Assembly (NCBI RefSeq): GCF_014145665.1
Contig: NZ_JACHTD010000006.1
Location: forward strand, 124,001-188,000
Source: Myroides sp. NP-2
GTDB taxonomy: Bacteria; Bacteroidota; Bacteroidia; Flavobacteriales; Flavobacteriaceae
Direction: 5' to 3'
Length of the DNA stretch: 64,000 nucleotides
Under the pieces are notes generated by a model, which was given only the letters and a program-made list of their open reading frames with translations, was not told the origin of the DNA and made no database searches. Positions 35,299 through 46,389 of the stretch are shown piece by piece. The position numbers and the translations under genes were made by a program. Every line of letters begins with the position of its first letter. The stretch's first letter is position 1.

Positions 35299-36747
35299 AT
35301 GGAAAAGGTAATTGACGAAAATAAACAAGGAACAAGCTTACAGCTAGAACAAAATAAAGACAACACCAAAAAGCTTTTTATAGAAAGCTATGGTTGTCAA
35401 ATGAACTTTTCTGACAGTGAGATTGTTGCCTCCATTTTATCTGACGCTGGATATAATACAACCAATAACTTAGAAGAAGCTGATTTAGTTTTAGTAAACA
35501 CTTGTTCTATTCGCGACAAAGCCGAACAAACCGTACGCAAACGCTTAGATCAATACAACCGCATTAAAAGAAAAAACCCAGGAATGAAAGTTGGGGTTTT
35601 AGGTTGTATGGCTGAACGATTAAAAAGCAAATTCTTAGAAGAAGAAAAAATTGTAGATATGGTTGTCGGACCCGATGCCTACAAAGATTTACCAAACCTA
35701 CTAAAAGAAGTAGACGAAGGGCGTGATGCCATCAACGTTATTTTATCCAAAGACGAAACCTATGGCGATATTTCACCAGTTCGTTTACAAAGTAACGGGG
35801 TAACTGCATTCGTTTCAATCACAAGAGGTTGCGATAATATGTGTACATTCTGTGTTGTTCCATTTACAAGAGGACGAGAACGCAGTAGAGAACCTCACAG
35901 TATTATTTCAGAAATTCAAGATTTACACGAAAGAGGATTTAAAGAAATTACCTTATTAGGACAAAACGTAGACAGCTACCTTTGGTATGGAGGGGGATTG
36001 AAAAAAGATTTTGACAAAGCCACTGAAATTCAGAAAGCTACAGCGGTTGACTTCGCTCAACTTTTGGATTTATGCGCGACGAAATTTCCGAAAATGAGAT
36101 TCCGCTTCTCAACGTCAAATCCACAGGACATGCACATGGAGGTGATTGAGGTAATTGCCCGTCACAACAATATTTGTAAATATATTCACTTGCCAGTTCA
36201 ATCGGGAAGTACGCGTATTTTACAAGAGATGAACCGCCAGCATACCCGTGAAGAATACATCGAACTAGTGGACAAAATCTACGCCTTAATTCCAGAGATT
36301 TCACTCTCTCAAGATATGATTACAGGTTTCCCAACTGAAACCGAACAAGATCACCAAGACACCCTTTCTTTGATGGAACACGTGCGTTATGACTTTGGAT
36401 TTATGTTCGCCTATTCTGAACGACCAGGTACACTTGCTGCTCGTAAACTAGAAGACGACATTCCAGAAGAAGTAAAAAAACGTCGTCTAAGTGAAATTAT
36501 CTCATTACAAGGAAAAATCAGTTTAGAACGTACCCAACGTTTTGTAGGACAAACAGTTGAAGTGTTAATTGAAAAATCATCCAAGCGTTCTGATTTAGAA
36601 TGGAGCGGAAGAAATTCACAAAACACAACCGTTGTGTTCCCGAAAGAAAATTATAAAGTGGGAGATTTCGTAGAAGTATTTATCGAAGATTGTACTTCTG
36701 CAACCCTTATAGGTAAAGCTATTGGCTATTCACCTATGCAAGGGTAA
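35299..36747 (+). CDS. miaB: tRNA-2-methylthio-N6-dimethylallyladenosine synthase MiaB
   Basis: 482 residues. N-terminal UPF0004 domain with the three cluster Cys in YGCQMNFSD, NTCSIRDKAE and GCMAE; radical-SAM CxxxCxxC in RGCDNMCTFCVVPFTRGRER; C-terminal TRAM domain (VEVLIEKSSKRS). It adds the methylthio group to i6A37 of tRNAs reading UNN codons using two 4Fe-4S clusters and SAM. Confidence 0.97.
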   Translation: MEKVIDENKQGTSLQLEQNKDNTKKLFIESYGCQMNFSDSEIVASILSDAGYNTTNNLEEADLVLVNTCSIRDKAEQTVRKRLDQYNRIKRKNPGMKVGVLGCMAERLKSKFLEEEKIVDMVVGPDAYKDLPNLLKEVDEGRDAINVILSKDETYGDISPVRLQSNGVTAFVSITRGCDNMCTFCVVPFTRGRERSREPHSIISEIQDLHERGFKEITLLGQNVDSYLWYGGGLKKDFDKATEIQKATAVDFAQLLDLCATKFPKMRFRFSTSNPQDMHMEVIEVIARHNNICKYIHLPVQSGSTRILQEMNRQHTREEYIELVDKIYALIPEISLSQDMITGFPTETEQDHQDTLSLMEHVRYDFGFMFAYSERPGTLAARKLEDDIPEEVKKRRLSEIISLQGKISLERTQRFVGQTVEVLIEKSSKRSDLEWSGRNSQNTTVVFPKENYKVGDFVEVFIEDCTSATLIGKAIGYSPMQG

Positions 36748-36784
36748 TCCCATTTAAAAACAGCGCTATCAAAAAGTTCACTAC

Positions 36785-38077
36785 ATGGAAAATGTTCAAG
36801 CGATAAAACAACGATTTGAAATTATAGGAAATGATCCCAAACTAAACCGTGCCATCCAAAAAGCAATTCAGGTTGCTCCGACGGATATATCAGTTTTAGT
36901 AACAGGAGAAAGTGGAGTAGGAAAGGAAAGTATTCCAAAAATCATCCATTCGCTTTCTCATCGCAAGCACGGCAAATACATTGCAGTGAACTGCGGGGCC
37001 ATTCCAGAAGGAACCATTGACAGTGAACTCTTTGGGCACGAAAAAGGCGCCTTTACTGGTGCAATTAGCACCCGTGAGGGCTATTTTGAGGAAGCCAATG
37101 GCGGAACTATTTTCTTAGATGAAGTCGGGGAATTACCCCTAACCACACAAGTGCGCTTATTGCGTATTTTAGAAAATGGCGAATTTATCAAAGTAGGTTC
37201 GTCTCGAGTTCAAAAAACAGACATCCGAATTATTGCCGCAACCAATGTCAATATGATGGAGGCCATTCAAAAAGGAAAGTTTAGAGAAGATCTATACTAC
37301 CGCTTGAGTACCATTGAAATAACCCTTCCCCCTCTTCGAGAAAGAGGTGAAGATATTCACTTGTTGTTTCGAAAATTCGCTTCCGATTTTGCTCATAAAT
37401 ACAAAATGCCCCCTGTGCGTCTCGATGCCAATGCTGCGAACTTCTTAATTCGCTATCGCTGGGACGGAAACATTAGACAGTTGCGAAATGTGGCAGAAGA
37501 AATTTCAGTTTTGGAAACAAATCGCGAGATTACCCTCCCTATCTTACAATCGTATTTACCCAATCACGATAGACAACTGCCCTCTGTTATACAAAGCAAA
37601 AAAGCAGAAAGTGATTTCAGTACAGAACGTGAAATTCTGTATAAAATTCTCTTTGACATGCGCAATGACATTACTGATCTGAAAAAACTAACCTTAGAGC
37701 TCTTAAAACAAGACAAAGGTCAAGTACAAGAAAGCAATCAGCATTTGATTCAACGTATTTATGGCAACAACTCTACTGAATCTGTAGACTATCCAACAAA
37801 TCCTACGGATATTCTGCAATTGGAAAATACAAACATACACCCTGTTCAATCCAATCATCCTACTTTCCATCCTACTTTAGTTGACGATGACGAAGATGAC
37901 GAAGAATACCTCATCGCAGAAACGGTAGAAGACGAACCTCTAAACCTAGAGGAACAAGAAGTCGAATTAATTCGAAAAGCACTTGATCGAAACAAAGGAA
38001 AGCGAAAAGCCGCAGCCGAAGAACTAGGAATTTCAGAACGAACACTGTATCGAAAGATCAAACAATACAACTTATAA
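36785..38077 (+). CDS. Sigma-54-dependent transcriptional activator without receiver domain
   Basis: 430 residues. Starts almost directly with the AAA+ domain: Walker A GESGVGKE (41-48), the sigma-54 contact loop GAFTGA (88-93), Walker B IFLDEVGE. The C-terminus is a Fis-type helix-turn-helix (KRKAAAEELGISERTLYRKI). No receiver or GAF domain, so the input signal is not visible. An acidic linker (DDDEDDEEYLIAETVEDE) precedes the DNA-binding part. Followed without gap by lptE. Confidence 0.93.
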   Translation: MENVQAIKQRFEIIGNDPKLNRAIQKAIQVAPTDISVLVTGESGVGKESIPKIIHSLSHRKHGKYIAVNCGAIPEGTIDSELFGHEKGAFTGAISTREGYFEEANGGTIFLDEVGELPLTTQVRLLRILENGEFIKVGSSRVQKTDIRIIAATNVNMMEAIQKGKFREDLYYRLSTIEITLPPLRERGEDIHLLFRKFASDFAHKYKMPPVRLDANAANFLIRYRWDGNIRQLRNVAEEISVLETNREITLPILQSYLPNHDRQLPSVIQSKKAESDFSTEREILYKILFDMRNDITDLKKLTLELLKQDKGQVQESNQHLIQRIYGNNSTESVDYPTNPTDILQLENTNIHPVQSNHPTFHPTLVDDDEDDEEYLIAETVEDEPLNLEEQEVELIRKALDRNKGKRKAAAEELGISERTLYRKIKQYNL

Positions 38078-38584
38078 ATGAAGAAGTTTAGCCCTATTCT
38101 TGCAATTCTTTTTATAGCTTTAGTTTTACAAAGCTGTAAATATTATAACTTTACTGGTACAGGAAAAATTGATGCCGATTCATTCCAAGTCAATTACTTC
38201 CAGAACAATGCCCCTTTAGTAGAGCCAGGTATTGAACGTACGTTTACCTTGGCTTTACAGGATTTAATTCAAGGTCAAACTAGTTTAACCCTGACAAACT
38301 CCGATGCAGACTTGGTCTATGAAGGAGAAATTGTCGACTATAGAATCAGCCCAATGACGGCGACAGCTGATCAAAGAGCCGCACAAAACCGCTTGTATAT
38401 AGCAGTAAACGTGAGATTTATAAACAAGAAAAATCCGGAAGACGATTTTGAAAAGCGATTCTCGTTTTACTATGATTACGAAGCTAATGCACAATTAGTA
38501 GGAGGAACATTAAACACAGCATTAGACGAAATTTTCGAACGCATTACACAAGATGTCTTCAATGAGTCTTTGGCGAAATGGTAA
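38078..38584 (+). CDS. lptE: LPS-assembly lipoprotein LptE
   Basis: 168 residues. Lipoprotein signal with QSCKYYNFTGTGKID, the start typical of Bacteroidota LptE, then the conserved layout with DADLVYEGEIVDYRISPM and a C-terminal ALDEIFERITQDVFNESLAKW-like helix. LptE plugs the LptD barrel and helps put lipopolysaccharide on the cell surface. Its ATG directly follows the TAA of the sigma-54 activator gene. Confidence 0.9.
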   Translation: MKKFSPILAILFIALVLQSCKYYNFTGTGKIDADSFQVNYFQNNAPLVEPGIERTFTLALQDLIQGQTSLTLTNSDADLVYEGEIVDYRISPMTATADQRAAQNRLYIAVNVRFINKKNPEDDFEKRFSFYYDYEANAQLVGGTLNTALDEIFERITQDVFNESLAKW

Positions 38585-38585
38585 A

Positions 38586-38620
38586 AACATAAAAGAATAA
38601 AACATAAAAGAATAAAACAT
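38586..38620 (+). repeat. 15-bp tandem repeat ending in a start codon
   Basis: AACATAAAAGAATAA occurs twice in direct succession, then AACAT, whose last T begins the TTG start of the next gene. It fills the lptE-TPR gene spacer. Confidence 0.8.
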
Positions 38621-39693
38621 TGAATATAAACACATTGCATACCTACTTAGCTGATCCTACTCAAATCAAACGATCAGATATTCAAGAGTTGAAACAACTA
38701 CTTGAGCAGTACCCGTATGTACAAGCGATCAGGAGCTTATACCTCAAAGCGTTATATTCAAACGAAAGCACCTCTTACAATCAGGAACTAAAGAAGACAG
38801 CGGCTTATACGCTCGATCGTGACATTCTGTTTAATTTCATTGTGTCAGATGATTTTACAGTATACCGCCCTTTGGAACTACCAAAAGAAGAGGAACAGCA
38901 ACCGGAGGCTACCATCCCACTCCCAACAGACAAACAGGACGCCAAAGAGAATAAGGACAGAGAGCCCGAGCAAAACATCAGTGCCTTGTTAGAAAGTATT
39001 TCCAAGGTAGCCTATGCTATTACAAAAGAAGACAGAAGATCAGTTGAAGATAATCCTAAGCAGCAAGAAAGTATAGCAGAACCAACTGTTGAACCAACAA
39101 ATGTTTCAGTTGCCACAACAGACGAATCGACTGTGCTGACTCTTGATCAACAAAAACAGCGAGAAAACGACGAGCAATCACCGGAAGAAATCCGAACAGA
39201 ATCGCCAGTTGAAGTTCTCGAAAATAAGCTAGAAATTGGCAAACCTTTAGCTTTTGAAGCAGAGGAAAAATACTCCTTCCAAGAGTGGTTACAATTATCC
39301 AAACAACAGCCAATTCTTAGAGATTCGAGCACAGAAAGTGACGATTCACCACAAGAAGAACCGGAAAAATTGGAGATAATTACAAAAGACGAAAAAAAAT
39401 TTCAGGAAAGTTTAGAGAAAAAACAGGCCATGATTGATAAATTCATCGAAACAAATCCTAAAATTATCCCAACAAAAAAAGCGACGGCAAGCCCCATAAA
39501 TATTGAATTATCTCTACAAGAGAACACAAGTTTAATGACGGAAACTTTGGCCAAAATTTATTTGGAGCAAAAAAAATATCAAAAAGCAATACAAGCTTAT
39601 GAGATTTTAATTTTGAAATATCCAGAAAAAAGTAGTTTCTTTGCAAACCAAATATTAGATATAAAAGCGTTACAACAACATAATAGTTTATAA
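38620..39693 (+). CDS. TPR protein with acidic low-complexity middle
   Basis: 357 residues from a TTG start at 38620. No ATG or GTG gives the conserved N-terminus (LHTYLADPTQI, LKQLLEQYPYVQAIRSLYLK), which is the usual start of this Flavobacteria family. The middle (90-250) is Glu/Pro/Thr-rich and poorly conserved. The end has one TPR pair (TLAKIYLEQKKYQKAIQAYEI). Function not known. Conserved company of lptE and secG suggests an envelope-related role, by inference. Confidence 0.8.
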   Translation: MNINTLHTYLADPTQIKRSDIQELKQLLEQYPYVQAIRSLYLKALYSNESTSYNQELKKTAAYTLDRDILFNFIVSDDFTVYRPLELPKEEEQQPEATIPLPTDKQDAKENKDREPEQNISALLESISKVAYAITKEDRRSVEDNPKQQESIAEPTVEPTNVSVATTDESTVLTLDQQKQRENDEQSPEEIRTESPVEVLENKLEIGKPLAFEAEEKYSFQEWLQLSKQQPILRDSSTESDDSPQEEPEKLEIITKDEKKFQESLEKKQAMIDKFIETNPKIIPTKKATASPINIELSLQENTSLMTETLAKIYLEQKKYQKAIQAYEILILKYPEKSSFFANQILDIKALQQHNSL

Positions 39694-39695
39694 GC

Positions 39696-40079
39696 ATGAA
39701 CACATTTACAGTATTTTTAGTATTGATTGCTATCGTATGTTTTTTATTAATTGTGGTTATTATGGTACAGAATCCTAAAGGTGGAGGTTTAGACTCATCT
39801 TTCGGAGGATCTACTGTAGCAGGAGGTGTAAAAAACACGAATGACTTCTTAGATAAGAGTACTTGGACTTTAGGAGCGGTGTTAATTATCCTAATCTTAA
39901 TGTCGAGCATTAGCTTTAGTGGTGGTGCAATTGGCGATTCTAAAATTTTAGATCCTAATGCAGAAATGCCAGTACAGCAACAGCTTGTTCCTGCGCCTCA
40001 AGAAGAACAAACACCAGCAACAGGAACGGAAGCTCCAGCTACAAGCGAGACTTCAACACCTGAAACTACACAAGAATAA
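39696..40079 (+). CDS. secG: Preprotein translocase subunit SecG
   Basis: 127 residues. Two membrane helices (about 5-24 and 58-77) around the SecG signature VQNPKGGGLDSSFGGSTVAGG. Bacteroidota-type with a Pro/Glu/Thr-rich C-terminal tail. Part of the SecYEG channel in the inner membrane. Two bases after the TPR gene; terminator follows. Confidence 0.95.
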   Translation: MNTFTVFLVLIAIVCFLLIVVIMVQNPKGGGLDSSFGGSTVAGGVKNTNDFLDKSTWTLGAVLIILILMSSISFSGGAIGDSKILDPNAEMPVQQQLVPAPQEEQTPATGTEAPATSETSTPETTQE

Positions 40080-40101
40080 AAATTCAAACCCTTTGAATAT
40101 A

Positions 40102-40133
40102 AAATGCCAACTGTCAAGTTGGCATTTTTTTTT
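40102..40133 (+). terminator. Terminator of secG
   Basis: Stem AAATGCCAACT/AGTTGGCATTT with a 4-base loop, followed by a run of T. It separates the miaB-secG row from groESL. Confidence 0.92.
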
Positions 40134-40229
40134 GTCAATAGCTGTCAATACAAGCTTTGGCACACTTTATGACTATTTTATAGCGTTTAGAACTAATATA
40201 AATAATTCAATTTTATAAACTATTAAACT

Positions 40230-40505
40230 ATGGCATTAAACATTAAACCACTTGCAGATCGAGTTCTTATTGAACCTCAACCAGCAGAAACAAAAACTGC
40301 TTCTGGTATTTTTATTCCTGATACGGCGAAAGAAAAACCACAAAAAGGAACAGTAGTCGCTGTAGGAAATGGTACGAAAGACCATACCATGACAGTACAA
40401 GTAGGCGATACTGTACTATATGGTAAATATGCAGGAACAGAGCTAAAATTGGAAGGTAAGGATTACCTAATCATGCGTGAAGACGACATTTTAGCGATTG
40501 TTTAA
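40230..40505 (+). CDS. groES: Co-chaperonin GroES
   Basis: 91 residues. Contains [23 protein letters not shown], the mobile-loop region, and the roof loop. It caps GroEL. An AT-rich gap of about 100 bases after the secG terminator should hold its promoter. I see only a partial -7-like TAGCGTTT, and no CIRCE element. Confidence 0.97.
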   Translation: MALNIKPLADRVLIEPQPAETKTASGIFIPDTAKEKPQKGTVVAVGNGTKDHTMTVQVGDTVLYGKYAGTELKLEGKDYLIMREDDILAIV

Positions 40506-40540
40506 TAAATTGAATCAATAACAAAATAAAACAAGACTAG

Positions 40541-42172
<1,632 letters not shown>

Positions 42173-42195
42173 TAATTTTATACTTCTATAGTTGG

Positions 42196-42230
42196 GTGGC
42201 TTGAGCATTTCGTTCAAGCCACTTTTTTTT
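42196..42230 (+). terminator. Terminator of groESL
   Basis: Stem GTGGCTTGA/TCAAGCCAC followed by eight T. Confidence 0.92.
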
Positions 42231-42256
42231 ATCTTTACGTATCTAAAAAACATATC

Positions 42257-42793
42257 ATGATTCTTCTACTCACTGGAGCCTCTCACACAGGGAAAACAAA
42301 CCTCGCGCAACAATTAATGGAGCGCTATCAGTTCCCTTACCTCTCTATTGACCTATTAAAAATGGGGCTCATTCGCAGTAAACAAACGGATTTAACTCCT
42401 GAAGACGATGAGGCACTAGAAGAATACCTTTGGCCGATTGTACGCGAGCTAATTAAGACTGCCATTGAAAATCAACAAAACTTGATTGTAGAGGGTTGTT
42501 ATATTCCTTTTTCTTGGGCTGATGATTTTGAAGATTCCTACCGCAATCACATTCGCTTTTATTGCTTGATCTTGTCTGAATCTTATATCCAACAACATTT
42601 CAAGACTATTAAAGAATACGCAAATGTAATTGAAAAACGAATCGATGATTCCTGGTGTACACAAGACATGCTCTTGCAAGACAATCAACGAAACTTAGCC
42701 TTGTGTCAACGTCACAACTACCCCTACATTCTCATTGAAGAACGATACAACCTCGATTTGACAGTATTTGATTCGGCATTAATTTCTTCGTAA
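42257..42793 (+). CDS. P-loop NTPase, small-molecule-kinase-like
   Basis: 178 residues. Walker A GASHTGKT (residues 7-14), lid-like helices, and NLIVEGCYIPFSWADDF as Walker B region. The shape resembles adenylate-kinase-like and 2-phosphoglycerate-kinase-like proteins. Substrate cannot be told. Between two terminators, so a single-gene unit. Confidence 0.75.
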   Translation: MILLLTGASHTGKTNLAQQLMERYQFPYLSIDLLKMGLIRSKQTDLTPEDDEALEEYLWPIVRELIKTAIENQQNLIVEGCYIPFSWADDFEDSYRNHIRFYCLILSESYIQQHFKTIKEYANVIEKRIDDSWCTQDMLLQDNQRNLALCQRHNYPYILIEERYNLDLTVFDSALISS

Positions 42794-42799
42794 AAGAAA

Positions 42800-42830
42800 A
42801 AAAGCATTTTACTGAACGTAAAATGCTTTT
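42800..42830. terminator. Bidirectional terminator
   Basis: Stem AAAAGCATTTTAC/GTAAAATGCTTTT with A run before and T run after; serves the plus-strand kinase-like gene and the minus-strand rpe. Confidence 0.9.
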
Positions 42831-42835
42831 TTATA

Positions 42836-43504
42836 TTATTTTGATGTAATCTCTTTCAATTGAGCAATGGTAGCTTTTGGATCTGCAGATTTAAACACAA
42901 AGTTTCCTGCTACTAAGGCTTCTGCACCTGCATCAACCAAGGCTTTTGCGTTTTTGTCATTGACTCCTCCATCGATTTCAATGATTGTTTTTGCTCCTTT
43001 AGCCTCAATCATTGCTTTCAGCCTACGTACTTTGTCATAGGTGTTCTCAATAAAGCTTTGTCCTCCAAACCCAGGATTCACACTCATAATCAAGACCAAA
43101 TCCAAATCTTGGATAATATCTTCTAAAACCGAAACAGGGGTATGTGGATTTAAGGCTACTCCTGCTTGCATGCCTTCCGCTTTAATCGCTTGAATCGTAC
43201 GGTGTAAATGCGTACAGGCTTCATAGTGTACTGTCAAAATATCCGCTCCTAGCTCCTTAAACGTTTTGATATAACGATCAGGATCGACAATCATCAAATG
43301 CACATCCAACACCTTATTCGCGCTTCTATGCTTGTTAATCGCTTCTAAAACAGGCATTCCAAACGAAATATTCGGCACAAAAACACCGTCCATAATATCA
43401 ATGTGGAACCACTCTGCTTGACTGTCATTCATCATTTCGATGTCGCGTTGTAGATTGGCAAAATCCGCTGCCAAAACTGATGGCGCAATTTTTATATTTT
43501 TCAT
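42836..43504 (-). CDS. rpe: Ribulose-phosphate 3-epimerase
   Basis: 222 residues from the ATG at 43504. An in-frame TTG-type start 13 codons upstream would overlap the lipB terminator. TIM barrel marks: KIAPSVLAADFANL, WFHIDIMDGVFVPNISFG, VLIMSVNPGFGGQSF, IEIDGGVND. Interconverts ribulose-5-phosphate and xylulose-5-phosphate in the pentose phosphate pathway. Confidence 0.96.
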   Translation of the reverse strand: MKNIKIAPSVLAADFANLQRDIEMMNDSQAEWFHIDIMDGVFVPNISFGMPVLEAINKHRSANKVLDVHLMIVDPDRYIKTFKELGADILTVHYEACTHLHRTIQAIKAEGMQAGVALNPHTPVSVLEDIIQDLDLVLIMSVNPGFGGQSFIENTYDKVRRLKAMIEAKGAKTIIEIDGGVNDKNAKALVDAGAEALVAGNFVFKSADPKATIAQLKEITSK

Positions 43505-43534
43505 ACTCTTGTGTTGTTTGTACAAAGATAAAAA

Positions 43535-43565
43535 AAATCTCAAGAGGAATGTCCACCTGAGATTT
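43535..43565 (-). terminator. Terminator of lipB
   Basis: Stem AAATCTCA/TGAGATTT; on the minus strand followed by TTTTATC. Confidence 0.8.
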
Positions 43566-43576
43566 CATAACTTGTT

Positions 43577-44281
43577 TTATTGTGCTTTTATTGTCGCTTC
43601 AAAAAGTTCGCTAAAGTACTTGATGATCTTTTCGCGTACTTCATCTTCATCTACGCGATCTACTCCAAGTTCAACATGCAAAGAGGTTACTCCTTTACCG
43701 CGAATTCCACACGGAATAATATTGTCAAAATATCCAAGGTCTGAATTGACATTCAAGGCAAAACCATGCATGGTCACCCAACGGGAAGAACGTACCCCCA
43801 TGGCACAAATCTTCCTTGCAAAAGGAGTGCCCACGCCAAGCCATACACCTGTTTCCCCCTCACTTCGTTCCGATTCAATCCCGTACTCTTTCAACACTAA
43901 GATTATTGTTTCTTCCAACAAGCGCAAATACTTGTGGATATCTGTAAAGAAGTTTTCTAAGTCTAAAATTGGATAACCAACAATTTGTCCAGGACCGTGA
44001 TAGGTAATGTCTCCTCCTCTATTTATTTTATAAAACGTAGCTCCTTTCTCTTTTAGTTGCTCCTCATTGAGCAAAAGATTGTCCATGTCTCCACTTTTAC
44101 CTAAAGTATACACATGAGGATGTTCGACAAATAAAAAGTAATTGGGTGTCTTTTCATTTAAGTCTTCTCTTCTATTTTTTATTTTAACGTCTAAAACAGA
44201 CTGAAAAAGCTCTTCTTGATACTCCCAGGTATCTTTATAATCTTTCTCACCTAAATCAATAAGGGTGATTTCTTTGTTCAT
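43577..44281 (-). CDS. lipB: Octanoyl-[ACP]:protein octanoyltransferase LipB
   Basis: 234 residues. Signature RGGDITYHGPGQIVGYPIL and catalytic-Lys/Cys region (KICAMGVRSSRWVTMHGFALN, NIIPCGIRGKGVTSL). Moves octanoyl groups from acyl carrier protein to lipoate-dependent enzymes, first step of lipoate synthesis. ATG at 44281. Confidence 0.96.
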   Translation of the reverse strand: MNKEITLIDLGEKDYKDTWEYQEELFQSVLDVKIKNRREDLNEKTPNYFLFVEHPHVYTLGKSGDMDNLLLNEEQLKEKGATFYKINRGGDITYHGPGQIVGYPILDLENFFTDIHKYLRLLEETIILVLKEYGIESERSEGETGVWLGVGTPFARKICAMGVRSSRWVTMHGFALNVNSDLGYFDNIIPCGIRGKGVTSLHVELGVDRVDEDEVREKIIKYFSELFEATIKAQ

Positions 44282-44291
44282 TTCGTAAAAC

Positions 44292-44456
44292 TTATCTATT
44301 GTATTTTGGATTATTGAGAATCACTAAAGCACCAATAACCCCAGGTATCCAACCTGCAAGGGTTAATAACAAGACAATTAGTATCGACCCACACCCTTTA
44401 TCATAAACGGCAATCGGGGGAAAAATTATTGATAGAATGACTCTCCAAACACTCAT
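44292..44456 (-). CDS. Pmp3/YqaE-type small membrane protein
   Basis: 54 residues from ATG 44456 (MSVWRVILSIIFPPIAVYD). A longer in-frame start would add 24 residues unlike the family. Two membrane helices with FPPIAVYDKGCG and a LAGWIPGVIGALVI second helix: the PMP3 (UPF0057) signature. A stress-linked membrane proteolipid, 10 bases before lipB. Confidence 0.9.
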   Translation of the reverse strand: MSVWRVILSIIFPPIAVYDKGCGSILIVLLLTLAGWIPGVIGALVILNNPKYNR

Positions 44457-44612
44457 AATCACAGATTTATAAACAACAAATTTCGGCATTTTTTTAGGAA
44501 TAAGGACTATAATTTTAGTTAAAGCCACTTTTGGAACACAAGCGAAATCATCAAATAACTAATTAACTGACATTTGGCAAGATACAAATGCCCCTAATTT
44601 TTAAAGATTACC

Positions 44613-44620
44613 TATATTTG
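44613..44620 (+). promoter_or_regulatory. -7 box of lysS promoter
   Basis: TATATTTG, 34 bases before the lysS ATG. The -33 region has no clear TTG at the ideal distance. Confidence 0.6.
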
Positions 44621-44654
44621 CACTTTATAAATTAATTCATAATTCACAATTATT

Positions 44655-46355
44655 ATGCAACTTTCAGAACAAGAAATCATCAGAAGAGAGAAGCTCGCTA
44701 AATTGCAAGAGCTTGGTGTGAATCCTTATCCTGCTAACTTATTTCCAGTAAATCATACGTCCAAGCAGATAAAGAACGGTTTTGAAGAAGGTAAGAAGGT
44801 AATTGTGGCTGGGAGATTAATGTCTTCGCGTATTCAAGGAAAAGCTTCTTTCGCAACAATTCAAGACAGTGAAGGAAAGATTCAACTATATATCAACAGA
44901 GATGAACTTTGTCCAGGTGAGAACAAAGAGCTATATAACGAAGTATACAAAAAACTAATCGACTTAGGCGATATCATCGGAATAGAAGGAGAGTTATTTA
45001 CAACACAAGTAGGAGAAAAAACGGTACGCGTACAAGGGCTTTCTCTATTGAGTAAATCACTACGTCCGTTGCCATTACCTAAAACCGATACAGAAGGAAA
45101 TACCTTTGACGCTTTTACAGATCCTGAATTGCGTTACAGAATGCGTTATGTAGATTTAGTAGTCAATCCACAACACAAAGACATTTTCGTAAAACGCACA
45201 AAATTGTTCAACGCTATGCGTCAGTTTTTCAACGAAGCAGGCTACATGGAGGTTGAAACACCTATATTACAATCTATTCCCGGTGGAGCATCGGCTCGTC
45301 CGTTCATTACCCACCACAATGCTTTGGATATTCCATTGTACTTGCGTATTGCCAACGAGTTATACCTTAAACGCTTAATCGTAGGTGGCTTTGACGGTGT
45401 ATATGAGTTTTCAAAAAACTTCCGTAACGAAGGAATGGATCGAACACATAATCCTGAATTCACGGCAATGGAGATCTATGTAGCTTATAAAGACTACAAT
45501 TGGATGATGGAGTTTACAGAGCGCTTATTAGAGTACTGTGCTATTGCGGTAAACGGAACTACTAAAGCAACCTTTGGCGAACATGAAATCGACTTTAAAG
45601 CGCCTTACAAACGCATTACTATGGCAGACTCCATCAAAGAGTTTACTGGTTTTGACATTACAGGTAAAACAGAAGATGAAATCCGTCAAGCGGCCTTAGG
45701 TATGGGAATTCCTGTGGACGAAACAATGGGCAAAGGGAAATTAATCGACGAAATCTTTGGTGAAAAATGTGAAGGAAATTATATCCAACCTACCTATATC
45801 ACAGATTATCCAAAGGAGATGTCGCCACTAACCAAAGCACATAGAGATAATCCGGAGTTAACGGAGCGTTTTGAGTTGATGGTATGTGGAAAAGAGATTG
45901 CCAATGCATACTCAGAGTTAAATGACCCAATCGACCAAAGAGAGCGTTTTGAAGCACAAATGGCGTTAGCAGATCGCGGAGATGACGAAGCTATGTTCAT
46001 CGATCAAGACTTCTTACGCGCTTTAGAGTATGGAATGCCACCAACTTCAGGATTGGGAATCGGAATGGACCGTTTAATCATGTTCTTAACCAATAACCCA
46101 TCAATCCAAGAAGTGTTGTTCTTCCCTCAAATGAGACCAGAAAAAACTGCTCCTAGCGTTGAGTTATCTGATGAAGAGAAAATCATCATCCAAATTCTAA
46201 CGAAGAACGAAAACAAAGTGGAACTTGGCTCATTAAAAGAACAAGCCGCTTTAAGTGGTAAGAAATGGGATAAAGCCATGAAAGGATTATCTTCTCACAA
46301 CTTAACAAAAGTAGTTACCGAAGATGACATCAAATACGTTGTATATCAACACTAA
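44655..46355 (+). CDS. lysS: Lysine-tRNA ligase (class II)
   Basis: 566 residues, longer than the usual 490-510 because of an extra C-terminal tail of about 65 residues (IIIQILTKNENKVELGSL onward) that looks like a small winged-helix-type region common in Flavobacteria LysS. OB-fold anticodon domain, then class II motifs: ETPILQSIPGGASARPF, FRNEGMDRTHNPEFTAME, GLGIGMDRLIM. Charges tRNA-Lys. Confidence 0.96.
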   Translation: MQLSEQEIIRREKLAKLQELGVNPYPANLFPVNHTSKQIKNGFEEGKKVIVAGRLMSSRIQGKASFATIQDSEGKIQLYINRDELCPGENKELYNEVYKKLIDLGDIIGIEGELFTTQVGEKTVRVQGLSLLSKSLRPLPLPKTDTEGNTFDAFTDPELRYRMRYVDLVVNPQHKDIFVKRTKLFNAMRQFFNEAGYMEVETPILQSIPGGASARPFITHHNALDIPLYLRIANELYLKRLIVGGFDGVYEFSKNFRNEGMDRTHNPEFTAMEIYVAYKDYNWMMEFTERLLEYCAIAVNGTTKATFGEHEIDFKAPYKRITMADSIKEFTGFDITGKTEDEIRQAALGMGIPVDETMGKGKLIDEIFGEKCEGNYIQPTYITDYPKEMSPLTKAHRDNPELTERFELMVCGKEIANAYSELNDPIDQRERFEAQMALADRGDDEAMFIDQDFLRALEYGMPPTSGLGIGMDRLIMFLTNNPSIQEVLFFPQMRPEKTAPSVELSDEEKIIIQILTKNENKVELGSLKEQAALSGKKWDKAMKGLSSHNLTKVVTEDDIKYVVYQH

Positions 46356-46388
46356 AAAAAAGGGATGCAAATTGCATCCCTTTTTTTT
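46354..46388. terminator. Bidirectional terminator lysS/rpoD
   Basis: AGGGATGCA AAT TGCATCCCT with A run before and T run after, located between the two convergent stops. Confidence 0.93.
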
Positions 46389-46389
46389 A

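Noticed and set aside
36038-36304. Antisense open frames in miaB, groEL, topA, ABC-F and vgrG genes
   Set aside because: They mirror the codon pattern of well-supported genes on the other strand and carry no family motifs.
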